A DNA stretch of 64,000 nucleotides from Venturia oleaginea. Taxonomy: Eukaryota > Ascomycota > Dothideomycetes > Venturiales > Venturiaceae. The notes under the pieces were generated by a model that worked only from the letters and a program-made list of their open reading frames with translations, searched no databases and was not told where the DNA came from. The stretch spans positions 124,001-188,000 of the forward strand of contig JABMLP010000001.1 in assembly GCA_013176395.1 (NCBI GenBank). The letters are read 5' to 3'. Made by a program: the position numbers and the translations under genes. Of the stretch, positions 33,711-43,534 are shown piece after piece. Within the stretch, counting starts at the first letter, position 1; each line of letters begins with the position of its first letter.

Positions 33711-36370
33711 ATGACGGACTTCAAGCTCTCTGCCGAGTTACATGGCCATGATGACGATGTAAGCACTGCCATTTGTAGTATTGATACCTCAAAACCATAG
33801 TGCCACAAACTAACCAGCCGTCTATAGGTCAAAGCAGTAGCCTTTCCTGATCCGTCCTTTGTCCTATCCGCTTCACGAGATAAATCCGTTCGTCTATGGC
33901 CACTGTTATCCTCAAATCCGATCAAATACGACAGTCCTACATTCCTATCCAACAGCCAGGGCTTCGTGAATAGCGTAGCGTTTGTGCCACCAACCTCACA
34001 ATACCCTCTGGGCCTCGTAGTGGCAGGAGGACAAGATACCATAATTGAGGTCCGCCAGCCGGGTAAGCAGCCAGAGGACAATGCAGATGCTCTTTTAATA
34101 GGCCACGCCCACAACGTGTGTGCGCTGGAGGTCAGCGAGGATGGCACAGGCATCGTCAGTGGCAGTTGGGACACCGAGGCTAGGGTGTGGCAAGTAGGCA
34201 AATGGGACAGTCCTGCTGCTGTGCTACAGGGCCACTCTGCAGCCGTATGGGCTGTATCGTTCTACGACAAGGACACAATCATTACAGGTAGGCCAAATCC
34301 GAATCGCCCTGCATAAGACCACCTCTCGATGCTAGCTTTCGTATACAACTATACCAGCTTCGGATCAATCTCGATAAGTTTCTGGCGAGATTCGAAACAA
34401 GAATTTCCAGAAATTTATCAATATCGATCTTGAATTGATCGCCTCCAAAACGATAGGGATGTTCAATTGTTGCAGGCGGAAAGGGAGCAGATTCGGCGCA
34501 TTGCAAGACGAGTTGCTGATCCATCTGCATAGGTAGCGCGGACAAGAACATACACATCTACAGTGTCTCGGGGAAGTTGATTCGGAAACTTCCACCCTCT
34601 CCAGACATCGTACGCGCACTATGTAAACTGCCACCGGGTCATTGGTCGGGCGCAAACTTTGCCTCTGCAGGAAATGACGGACTCATTCGTTTTTGGACGC
34701 TGGAGGGAGTCATGCTGGGCGAATTAAGTGGCCATGAGAATTTTATCTACTCGCTGACAGTACTACCAACGGGAGAGGTGGTCAGCGCTGGAGAAGACCG
34801 GTCAGTCCGGATCTGGAACCATGGAAAATGTGTTCAGGTCATAACTCTGCCAGCAATATCTGTATGGGGAGTGGCTGCATGCTCAGAAACCGGAGACATC
34901 GTCACTGGATCCAGTGACAAGAAAGTGCGCGTATTTTCTCGATCAACAGATCGACATGCCAGCCCCGAAGCTCTTCAAGCGTTTGAGGAGTCGGTGAAAG
35001 CCTCTGCTATACCAGCACAGGCGCTTGGGGGAGATATCAACAAGACTGATTTGCCTGGTCCTGAATTCCTTACATCAAAATCTGGTACCAAGGAGGGTCA
35101 GATTCAGTGCATCAAAGAACGCAATGGCAGTGTGATGGCCTACCAGTGGTCAACAGCAGCCAACCAGTGGGTCGCCGTTGGTCAGGTCGTCGACTCTACT
35201 GGGAGTGCGCAGAAGGAAACTTATCAGGGCAAGGAGTACGACTATGTGTTCTCCGTGGACATCGCTGAAGGACAACCGCCACTCAAGCTTCCGTACAATA
35301 CCACCCAAAACCCTTACGAGGTCGCCCAGAAGTTCATCACCGATAATGAGCTTCCCATGTCATATATCGATCAAGTTGTCGATTTCATCAACAAGAATAG
35401 TCAAGGTGCCACCATTGGTCAAACACAGAATCAAGGCTCGGATCCTTGGGGCAGTGGATCGAGATATCGACCTGGTGACGCTGATACTGGCACAAACTTC
35501 TCGGCGCCGGCACAATCACCAAAGCCCAAAGTCTTGCCACAAACTCAATATCTATCAATTGCGACGGGAAATCTTGAGATGATACGGAAGAAGGCCGAGG
35601 AATTCAATCAGAAGTTCCTGGAAGAAGGCCGCAAAGACATCTGCCTCAATCCTCATGATTTAGAGGTTCTGGCTTCAACAGTCAAGCAGCTTGACGTTGC
35701 TACCAAAAAATCAGATGGTGCAGCTCCCATCTCAAACGAGGGCGTCTCCGTCATCATTGGAATGGCTACCAAATGGCCAGCTGCTCAACGTTTACCTGCA
35801 CTAGATCTCTTACGGTTGCTCACTGCGGCATCTAGGAAAGCTGTCGAATCCACCGGCGCAGGTGGTCAAAACCTAGTCGATATCCTCGCAGCATCAGATT
35901 CTCTTTCAGCAGACGCTCCCGTGAACAACATCATGCTCGCTGTACGAGCCCTCGCCAATCTCTTCGCGAACGAGGCTGGACGGGCATTGATGAAAGCAGA
36001 GTTCGGCAAGGTCCATAGCTTGGTGGAGCCTTTCGCCACCTCACCCAATCGCAACTTGGCTATCGCGGTCGCAACGCTGTATATCAACTACAGCGTTTTA
36101 CTCATGGCGGATGGGGCCGAGAATGTCGATACCAATCGTGCTGTGACGTTGCTTGACGAACTTGTCAAGATCGTCAATACAGCCACTGACTCTGAAGCTC
36201 TTTACCGTGCTCTTGTCGGTACAGGAACCCTCCTTGCACTGGGCCAGGATTTCAGAGACCTGGCCAAAGAGGCGATGGACCTTGATAAAGCTTTGACGCG
36301 CGCCGCGAAGACTGGTGTTGAGCCACGAATCAAGCACGTTATCGCGGAAATTAAAGACGTCAAGAAATGA
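33711..36370 (+). CDS. DOA1: Doa1/Ufd3/PLAA homologue, WD40-PFU-PUL protein
   Basis: Three exons, 33711-33758, 33828-34287 and 34533-36370, give 781 residues, matching the family length. The 245-nt second intron is placed because it restores ITGSADKNIHIYS, a WD repeat. Domains: seven-bladed WD40 propeller (about 1-330; SASRDKSVRLW, SGSWDTEARVW, SAGEDRSVRIWNHG), PFU ubiquitin-binding domain (about 355-460; AYQWSTAANQWVAVGQVV, EYDYVFSVDIAEG, QVVDFINKN) and PUL domain (about 505-781) that binds Cdc48/p97. The protein links ubiquitin to Cdc48 and maintains ubiquitin levels. A palindromic repeat sits inside intron 2 and another lies 70 bp past the stop. Confidence 0.95.
34363..34440. repeat. Dispersed palindromic element, copy B (in DOA1 intron 2)
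   Basis: The arms GATCAATCTCGATAAG + TTTCTGGCGAGATTCG and AATTTCCAGAAATTTATC + ATATCGATCTTGAATTG are imperfect inverted copies of each other. The right arm, inverted, matches the left arm of copy C closely. Confidence 0.7.
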
Positions 36371-37456
36371 ATGGAATTTGTGGACTAAGGCATTGCATAG
36401 CGGAACATTGTATCAACGGTAGCTTTTAGTTTAGCATCTCCCAATTCAAGATCGATCTCGATAATTCTCTGGCAATTTCGAAGATTGAATTTCCAGAAAT
36501 TTTGTGATATCGATAACTGAGTGAGCATTGTGTATGCAAAAGAGCATTTGGCAAGGACACAAGTTTTGTTAGTTCACTGTGATGAAACTTGTCTCTCCCA
36601 AACAGTGATCCATCGAGAACAACTTGAAGCGTTGACCGTAGGGGATCGATAGACTTTGAGCGGTTGATGCGATAAGGGGGTTCGCCTTGAGGTGGCAGCA
36701 TGTCACTCCCATTACGAGATTGGGTGAAAAGAGAGTGGTTGGTTCGACGGCGAGGCTGCTCTGGGATGGTGTTAACGTTTTCAAGAAAGGCGTTGAGCTG
36801 GAATCTTTGCGAATCTCTGTTGGCGCATACGAAATTGGTAGGGAAGAGTTAGAGGCATTGGCGGTTGAGTAAGATTGTCGGAAGAGTTTTGACAGTAAGA
36901 TTTGGGAGTGGCCGGTTTGAATATTTGGACTGGTGATTCCTTCGGGTAGGGAATGTGGTGAGGGTGTTTGAACGTATCGACTCTCAATATGAACGATGGT
37001 TTCGGAGGTACATGGAGAATTCGTCTTCCGTGCTGAAGGATAAAACGGGCTTTGGAGACGATGGATGCGCTGATCACGTCTTGGAAGAACTGAGCGCACC
37101 CAAGTCCCCAAAAAGTGGATGATGGAAGACAGAGCTCATCCAGATCACCTTACGCCAGCGCAGCACCTCGCACCAACTATTGACATGGTCAACTGGGGCA
37201 GGTCCAGTACCACTATTCCTATCTCTATCGGTGAACTCGATTACCAAACTAGCACCAATTCAAATCGCTACCGAATCCTCAAATTTCCCTTCAGCAGCAG
37301 AAACATTACAAACACGTCTAAGAATCCTGCATCCACATCCGGGATGAGCAAAAGACAGCCCCGAATCTACTTTTCTTGTCCAGACCATCATGATCACCAG
37401 CATAGGCGGTGTCACTCTAGCTTCCCCGTTTGCCTCTCCTGTTCAGTATTTGTACC
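36371..37456. other. Intergenic between DOA1 and the LTR element
   Basis: Contains palindromic copy C. A minus-strand open frame (36569-37108, about 180 codons) has no ATG at its start, and its Ser/Pro-rich composition is not diagnostic. A plus-strand open frame from ATG 37119 runs into the left LTR. Neither is supported as a gene. Confidence 0.4.
36441..36520. repeat. Dispersed palindromic element, copy C (3' of DOA1)
   Basis: The left arm CAATTCAAGATCGAT + CTCGATAATTCTCTGG and the right arm AATTTCCAGAAATTTTG + TGATATCGATAAC form an imperfect hairpin. It starts 71 bp past the DOA1 stop and is probably in the 3' UTR or just beyond. Confidence 0.7.
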
Positions 37457-37461
37457 ACCTT

Positions 37462-37629
37462 TGTTGAAGTATGAAAGTTGAGTAACAAGTGTATTGAGGG
37501 TGAGATCCGGAGGATCTCAGCTATATAGTAATACACTAAGCCCAATTGGGCAGTAAACAAACTCCAGTGACAGAGAGTAGCCACGCTGGCGCAGGTGGAG
37601 GCAATAGCATGAGGATACTCCTTCCAACA
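37462..37629 (-). repeat. LTR (3' LTR in element orientation)
   Basis: 168 bp, TG...CA ends, preceded by target duplication ACCTT. It contains a GGAGGATCTCAGCTATATAG stretch with a TATA-like core. It appears identical to the other LTR. Confidence 0.95.
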
Positions 37630-37637
37630 GTCCCCCG
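37630..37637 (-). promoter_or_regulatory. Probable polypurine tract
   Basis: On the minus strand TTCGGGGGAC abuts the 3' LTR start TGTTGG. This is where plus-strand DNA synthesis would be primed. Short but well positioned. Confidence 0.55.
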
Positions 37638-37678
37638 AATCCGAACGATGTTCCTCCCATCAGTGCCAGTCCCCCCAT

Positions 37679-40600
37679 TCATGGCGCAGTAGTTGCACAA
37701 ATACGGCCTCGGAGGTTATCCAGGAGGGGTCGTGGTAGTGATTTAGTACCAATGTCGGCGAGGTTGTCAGCGGAGCAGACATGCTCGATGGCGTAGTCAC
37801 CCAGGACGAATCGCTCCCGGACGAAGTGGTAGTGAACGTTGATATGTTTAGAACGATTGCTGATCCTGTGGTCCTTGATGAGCGACAGGGCGGGCTCGTT
37901 GTCAAAATCCACCCCAGGACGTTGTGAGAAGCCTTGTGCCACCAGGCGGGCTTTGCGCTTGACGACCTTTCCATGCTCGTCGCGCTTGATGTCAAAGACC
38001 CAGCGTGTGCCAACGAGCTTGAGGTTTGGCGGAGGATTGTGTTCCATCACCCATGTGCCATTGTCACGATGTGCTTGGATTTCTTTGTTGATCGGTGTAA
38101 CCCACAAAGGGGAGTTAGTGGCGTTGACAGCTTCATTGAACGTGCGAGGTATCTCGTGGTCGATGTCTGCCTTGGTGACGCAAGCCACAGCGTGCGCCAT
38201 GTTCTCATCATCTGGCGCAAGCATGTCTTCCAAAGCCAATGACGCTTCAGCGTTGTCTGCGGCTTTGCGTGAAGGTTTAGCAACTCGTTTGGAGCGTCGG
38301 AGCTCGACTGGATCAGACAGGTCCTGTGACGGTCGCGTCTCCCTTCGAGTTCCTCTTGCTCCAGCGCCGGGTGCAGAGGTGGGTGGAGCGGAGCGCGTGT
38401 GTTGTCCATTTTCTGCGCTGGGCTGCACAGGCGTTGGCGCAGGCTGATCGTACGAGTGGTCCAAAGGTACCCCAGCTTCAAGCCGGGATGGGGTGTACGC
38501 TGTCGTCGTGGACCACGTTGGTGATGTAGGAGGTGTGGCAAAAGTGTCCCCCGACGGCCGACGATCTTTGTTTTGAGGCCGTCTTGGAGATGTAGAGACT
38601 GGTTCAGCAGCTGGTATCTCATTCTCCGCCACCGGTTGGAAATACGGCGCAGTCTGAGACCTTGAGAAAGGCTCAAAGCGCAGGTTGCGAGTTTCCATGA
38701 TGACATGACGCGATGGGATGTAGACCCTCGCAGTTTTGGTGTTGCGCCCATACCCAACGAAGATGCCTTCCTCCGCTCTATGCAAGAGCTTGGAGCCAGG
38801 CTTGCGAGCTTCTACAGGTATGTGAGCGAAGATTTTGGAGCCGAATGGGTGCAGATGCTTGATGGATGGTTTCGCGCCAATGAGTAATTCATGCGGCGTA
38901 CGACCCAGTTTGTCAGCAGCGTGAGGGGATATGTTCTTGAGGAAATTGGCTGTCTGCACAGCCTCACCCCAAAGGAACAGCTGACTGTCAGTAGGGATCA
39001 TTGATCGAGCGATCTGAATGATGGACTGATTCCACCGTTCTGCGACGCCATTGAGCTCATGATGGTAAGGTGGGACCATGTCATGTTGTATGCCCATGCG
39101 CCGAAGGTCCTGGGCAGCGGCGCGGTATTCGCCGCCGTTGTCAGACTTGAAGCGTTTTACCGTAGAGCTGTGTATGTGGATGTTCGCAGTACTCATCTGA
39201 GCGTTGTATTGAGTATTTGCGAAGGCGATGAATTCGCGGATCGCCTGGGGGCCATCAGACTTCAGCTTAAGAAGCTTGATCCAGGAGTAGCGAGTTGCTT
39301 GGCAGATGAAGGATATGAAGTAACGTGCGCCTCCAAGGCTTGGGCGAGGAAACTTCCCTGACAAGTCTGAGTGTATGACTTCGAGCGGCTTGATGGTGCG
39401 CGCCAGTACTGGTGGGGATGGCGCAGGCCGCTGTCGCTTGGACTTGCTGAGGGAGCACATGTCGCAGTGGAAGTCATGAGGTTTCGCCGGTACCAGGTGC
39501 CCATCATTGTATATCCTTGCAGGGTTTGGGACGTGAAGATGACCGACTGAGTGATGAAACTCCGTATACGATGAGAAGCATGCAGTCTTCTGCGCCAGTG
39601 TTGGCCAAGATGGTGCACTGACGGTTGCAGCAGGTGCGGTCTCGGTTTTGTGTAGTGACGATTTGCGCGTCAGGTCTCGGTTAGTTGGCGCGTGGGATTC
39701 GGTCGAGGCAACGTGCGCTGTGGGTTTCGTTTTAGTTTGGATTTGTACAACGCCGTCCGCGTGCCGTGCCCACAGTACCGTGGCGCCGTTGCGCGTGAGG
39801 AAGATGTCGTTTGCTTTGCCGTGCAATTCGAGGTTGTGATGGTGACGGACATAACTCCAGGAGAAGAGCCGTGTACCATAGAGCTCGCTACTGTAGAGGA
39901 CGTTGGTCAGTTCGACGATCTTGGTGGATCTGTCAGGCATTCTGCAGCGTAATCGAACGAGTCCAACACCATTGATGGGTAACTTGATACCGCCGGCCAC
40001 CGTGATCGTTCCTTGCTTGGGTGACAAGGACACGAAATCATCGGCGCAGCCAGTCATGTGCCGCGAGGCACCAGTGTCAAGAAGCCATACCGTGGGAGGA
40101 TCGATTGCTGAGGGCCGACGTATTGCGGCGTGAGCACTTATATTTTCGCGTGATTGCTTGCCGTTTACGTTGATCATCGTGGTCCGCGTCGACTGCGGTG
40201 GTGATCCAGTCAGGTCAATGGTTGCGCCGGCAGTGGCGTTGGTGGCGCGGTAATGTGCTATGAAGCTCACCACCTCAGTTGCGCTGTCCTCGTCGTCCTC
40301 ATCGTCTGATGATTCAGCGGCGTTCGCGTTGTTCGCCTTTTGACGTTTTGCGCCATTCTTCGTCTCCTTTGGCGCGCCGTTGCCTTTGCGCTGCTGTTGC
40401 TCCTTGTGTTTCTTGAGCTCGTTACAGTTCGTGTAGGCGTGCCCAATGAACGTCATGTTGTGCTTGCGGCACCAGGAGCATTCGGTAGTATTAGTAGCCG
40501 GACGCGTTCCGCGTGCGCCACCTTGGTTCTGTTTGGCGCCGCGCGCGGCGGATTGTTTCGCAGCGTACGCGGTAGAGGAGTCAGCGTCGAGGGAGTGCTT

Positions 40601-41239
40601 GTCGGAGATGTCGAGGATCTTGGGTTCGATGTCGACAAACTTGGTAACGTCACGAGAGCTGAGGTTGTCGATGACGTGGTCCATAGTATCTGGTAGGGTA
40701 GCCAGGAAGAATGAGCCCTTGACCTCATCCGATTCAAACATTGCCTTCATGGCTTTTGCGACGCTCTGTGAAGAGCCAGCGCATCGCTTTGCCATGCGAG
40801 TCCATCGCTGATGGAACTCGTCCAGGTGTAGTCTGAGGTCGTCTCCATCCGCGTAGCGGAGGTTTGTGAGCGACCGGAAGAGGGTGATGGACGCGTTGCC
40901 GGTATCGCGGTCGAATCGGCTGCCGAGGTGTTTCCAGGCCTCGGGTGACGTGTCGCACGACGCGATGGACATCGTGAGGTCGTTGTGTACCGACGAGAGC
41001 AGCATGACCATGGCCTTGTTGTCGTCGGCGTCCCACTTGTCGATGAGCTCCTCGCGAGCTTCTACGCCAGTCCCAGCGACGGCGGCGGGCTTTGTCTTCT
41101 TGCCAGACACGATCGGCCAGAGGCCAGCGTACCTGAGTGCGACAGTCCACGCGGAGCGCCATTCTGTGTAGTTATCGCCGCGGGCAGAAAGCTTGGGCAG
41201 CGAGTTGGGGTCAAGCTTGAAGCTGAAGGAAGATGACAT
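37679..41239 (-). CDS. Copia Gag-Pol polyprotein with in-frame RT/RNase H deletion
   Basis: ATG 41239 opens 1186 uninterrupted residues. Gag opens with LPKLSARGDNYTEWRSAW and ends with a zinc-knuckle-like ECSWCRKHNMTFIGHAYTNC (C-x2-C-x9-H-x4-C). The protease has VWLLDTGASRHMTG. Integrase shows a zinc-binding region (PHDFHCDMCSLSKSKRQRP) and the DDE core: HSDLSGKFPRP, FKSDNGGEYRAA and HHELNGVAERWNQS. RT begins normally (WVTPINKEIQAHRDNGTW, KARLVAQGFSQRPGVDFD), then jumps at about 37900 directly to the RNase H end: NEPALSLIKDHRISNRSKHI and NLADIGTKSL. The YVDD catalytic region and most of RNase H, about 370-400 residues by family length, are gone without a frameshift. Confidence 0.95.
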   Translation of the reverse strand: MSSSFSFKLDPNSLPKLSARGDNYTEWRSAWTVALRYAGLWPIVSGKKTKPAAVAGTGVEAREELIDKWDADDNKAMVMLLSSVHNDLTMSIASCDTSPEAWKHLGSRFDRDTGNASITLFRSLTNLRYADGDDLRLHLDEFHQRWTRMAKRCAGSSQSVAKAMKAMFESDEVKGSFFLATLPDTMDHVIDNLSSRDVTKFVDIEPKILDISDKHSLDADSSTAYAAKQSAARGAKQNQGGARGTRPATNTTECSWCRKHNMTFIGHAYTNCNELKKHKEQQQRKGNGAPKETKNGAKRQKANNANAAESSDDEDDEDSATEVVSFIAHYRATNATAGATIDLTGSPPQSTRTTMINVNGKQSRENISAHAAIRRPSAIDPPTVWLLDTGASRHMTGCADDFVSLSPKQGTITVAGGIKLPINGVGLVRLRCRMPDRSTKIVELTNVLYSSELYGTRLFSWSYVRHHHNLELHGKANDIFLTRNGATVLWARHADGVVQIQTKTKPTAHVASTESHAPTNRDLTRKSSLHKTETAPAATVSAPSWPTLAQKTACFSSYTEFHHSVGHLHVPNPARIYNDGHLVPAKPHDFHCDMCSLSKSKRQRPAPSPPVLARTIKPLEVIHSDLSGKFPRPSLGGARYFISFICQATRYSWIKLLKLKSDGPQAIREFIAFANTQYNAQMSTANIHIHSSTVKRFKSDNGGEYRAAAQDLRRMGIQHDMVPPYHHELNGVAERWNQSIIQIARSMIPTDSQLFLWGEAVQTANFLKNISPHAADKLGRTPHELLIGAKPSIKHLHPFGSKIFAHIPVEARKPGSKLLHRAEEGIFVGYGRNTKTARVYIPSRHVIMETRNLRFEPFSRSQTAPYFQPVAENEIPAAEPVSTSPRRPQNKDRRPSGDTFATPPTSPTWSTTTAYTPSRLEAGVPLDHSYDQPAPTPVQPSAENGQHTRSAPPTSAPGAGARGTRRETRPSQDLSDPVELRRSKRVAKPSRKAADNAEASLALEDMLAPDDENMAHAVACVTKADIDHEIPRTFNEAVNATNSPLWVTPINKEIQAHRDNGTWVMEHNPPPNLKLVGTRWVFDIKRDEHGKVVKRKARLVAQGFSQRPGVDFDNEPALSLIKDHRISNRSKHINVHYHFVRERFVLGDYAIEHVCSADNLADIGTKSLPRPLLDNLRGRICATTAP

Positions 41240-41425
41240 GATGACAGAGGTGGTCTGAAGTCTGCTTCAGAGGTAAAGGTGGGTGCCGTGCTGTGCTGGT
41301 ACGGTGTGCTGTACGCCGGGTAGCGGAGCGTCGGCAGCAACAACAGCAGCGATGATGAACAACAAATGTGAAGCAGTGATGCTCAGTAAGGTGCTGTATA
41401 TCGGAGGAGCGCGCGGCGTGATGCC

Positions 41426-41437
41426 GGGCTCATAACC
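41426..41437 (-). promoter_or_regulatory. Primer-binding site, half-tRNA type
   Basis: Directly after the 5' LTR, the minus strand reads GGTTATGAGCCC. This is complementary to the anticodon arm of initiator methionine tRNA (GGGCTCATAACC), the internal primer region used by copia and Ty5. It is not complementary to a tRNA 3' end. Confidence 0.75.
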
Positions 41438-41605
41438 TGTTGAAGTATGAAAGTTGAGTAACAAGTGTATTGAGGGTGAGATCCGGAGGATCTCAGCTAT
41501 ATAGTAATACACTAAGCCCAATTGGGCAGTAAACAAACTCCAGTGACAGAGAGTAGCCACGCTGGCGCAGGTGGAGGCAATAGCATGAGGATACTCCTTC
41601 CAACA
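41438..41605 (-). repeat. LTR (5' LTR in element orientation)
   Basis: 168 bp and apparently identical to 37462-37629. Followed by target duplication ACCTT at 41606-41610. Confidence 0.95.
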
Positions 41606-43534
41606 ACCTTTTCAACCACTTCCGTCTCGAGTGTAGAAGAGTTTCCCGAGATTTATACCGCCCGCTTCATTAGACACTGATTTCGTTCTCCCTCTCAATG
41701 ATCGACAGCCATTTGGAACTCCTCATTCGCACTCGTGCTCGCGCGATGCTGTATCTCCGTGGCCGACTAGGATTGGTGTAAATTTTAGCGCTCGAGCCTT
41801 TTCTCAGCCATTGTGACAAAGTCTGGCGGATTCCTCTCCTTCTGTGCTTCTCCCTTGAAAAAGCAGGAATCTCTTTATGTTTGACGCAAAAATCACATAA
41901 TGTCATTCCCCTTGGGGCGACTTCGGAGTCGCATCCCGAACAAAACCCTCGTGCTGGTTCCCATATCGGCTTCGTTGTAATACCTGTTCTACATCACAAA
42001 TATGGCAGGTTTCGCCTATATCTAGGCCGCGATTCCCTCGTTGGAGGATATGTTTCTTCGCGGTAGACATAGTAATAGTAAAGAGCGTTCGGTAGAGCGG
42101 ATTACTTCTTTACGCCGCGTTTCCAACAGTACCAACACACATAAGTCGTGTGTTTGGAGGTCCCTTCGATGATATAGTAACAGCAAGCGCATTCCACAGG
42201 CTTTGATCTGCCCGGCTCTTTAACCGGGCACGGATAGCAAATCCCGCTTGCATTGGCAGATGGCAAGCCTGGGGTCCGGAAAATCTATTTCCCGCACAAT
42301 TTGCAGTATTTTCCAGCAAGTCATGGGGGGCAGTTCCCACAGGGTGTTGTAGTTGTGTGGACAAATACTGCGGAGTTATTGCGGCTGATTTGGAGGTAAC
42401 ATGCCTGTGGGGCTCTGCCATTGCTCTGTGGCGTTGAGGTCGATCATTAGTCGTAAATAAATTTGTCCTCGATGTGAACACGTTGTAATAGGGTATGTCG
42501 AGAAGAGTGCCTTGTGTGAACAGTGTAGTTTGTCTGAAGTTATTACGGCTGTAGACTGCTCTTTTTCGAACAACTGGTTCTTGGTCGCGATGGTTTCGAT
42601 ATGATAAGTTCGAAGTTCGAACTTTTCATGGTTCGTTAGTATGGTGTGAATCTACTAACGCGAAGTTCGGACGCTGAAAAGCCAAAGATTTTGTCCGTTT
42701 TGGGGTTCACAACGCGACATGGATACCGCAGAATCTCTGGCAAACGGTTTTCAAAATCGCCAGAAACACACGTATACCGGTCAGCATTGGATTGATTGCT
42801 TAAGTCTCAGTCAAGATGCGGCTGAAATGGCGATTCCCAATTTAGCATTGGTGGTGCGAATCTGGATATGCCCGCGATTTAGTAGTCTTGCATCTTCTTA
42901 CCCATGTTATGCTTATTCAGGCCTATGTCCGCATGCCGTTCATATCAACACTCTGCCTTACCGCGTCTTAGCCACCCCAAAAGTATCTACACCACTCCCT
43001 AACCACTCCCGCTCTTGCCTCGTCGTCTCCCGCTCCGCAGCAGCATTCCCATGCGGGTATCCCCCAACTGATCAATAATCTTCCTATTTTTCATCTCAAC
43101 CTTCTTGGAATTATCCAGCTCTTTCAGCGCAACCTCTTAAATGCCTGTTATCAACTCTTCCGAGAACTCTTGTAGTATGTCATGAAATGATTTATGATCC
43201 TCCACGTTCTCCGAGTGCATGAAAGGGAGGTAGAACCCTCCCCTGTATGGATTGGATAGGCGAATGGAAGAGTGGAGATGGGAGAACCGCTTTTTCCTCT
43301 TCTGAACGGCCGAGGGGACGCGTTTGTAGAGGGAGCCAATATCAATATCAACAAGGAGAAGGACTGAGGCAACAACTAAAAGTGGGTCCAATGCTGACAT
43401 GTCAGGCAAGAAACATCAAAGCCATCCGACGACATGACACGAGCTCCCATTCGTGTGTAAGCCGAGTGCCGTCTCCAGGCTACAGCCATGAAGCTCATAT
43501 ACACCCTCGATAAGACTTGGTGACAATACTCTCG
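41606..43534. other. Intergenic, 1.9 kb
   Basis: No gene that I can support. A minus-strand open frame from ATG 41906 (MTLCDFCVKHKEIPAFSREK, 78 residues) has a start but no clear family. CGACTTCGGAGTCG at about 41918 is a small perfect hairpin. Around 42727-42768, TCTCTGGC...GCCAGAA with inner AATC resembles one arm pair of the palindromic element, but weakly. Confidence 0.4.

Larger units (their letters stand above)
37462..41605 (-). mobile_element. Ty5/copia-type LTR retrotransposon, RT-deleted but otherwise intact
   Basis: 4144 bp in total, with 168-bp LTRs at 37462-37629 and 41438-41605. Both LTRs begin TGTTGAAG and end CCAACA, and I see no difference between them. ACCTT at 37457-37461 and 41606-41610 is a perfect 5-bp target-site duplication. 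The element reads on the minus strand. It carries a primer-binding site next to the right LTR, a purine tract next to the left LTR and one open frame of 1186 codons. Pol order is Gag, protease, integrase, then truncated RT/RNase H, the copia order. Identical LTRs indicate a recent insertion, although the element lacks the RT core. Confidence 0.95.

Noticed and set aside
36569..37108. A minus-strand open frame of about 180 codons
   Set aside because: No ATG at or near its start, Ser/Pro/Thr-rich composition without motif, and no visible splice signals.
38047..40811. Many open frames on both strands inside the LTR element
   Set aside because: All are shadows of the copia polyprotein on the minus strand.
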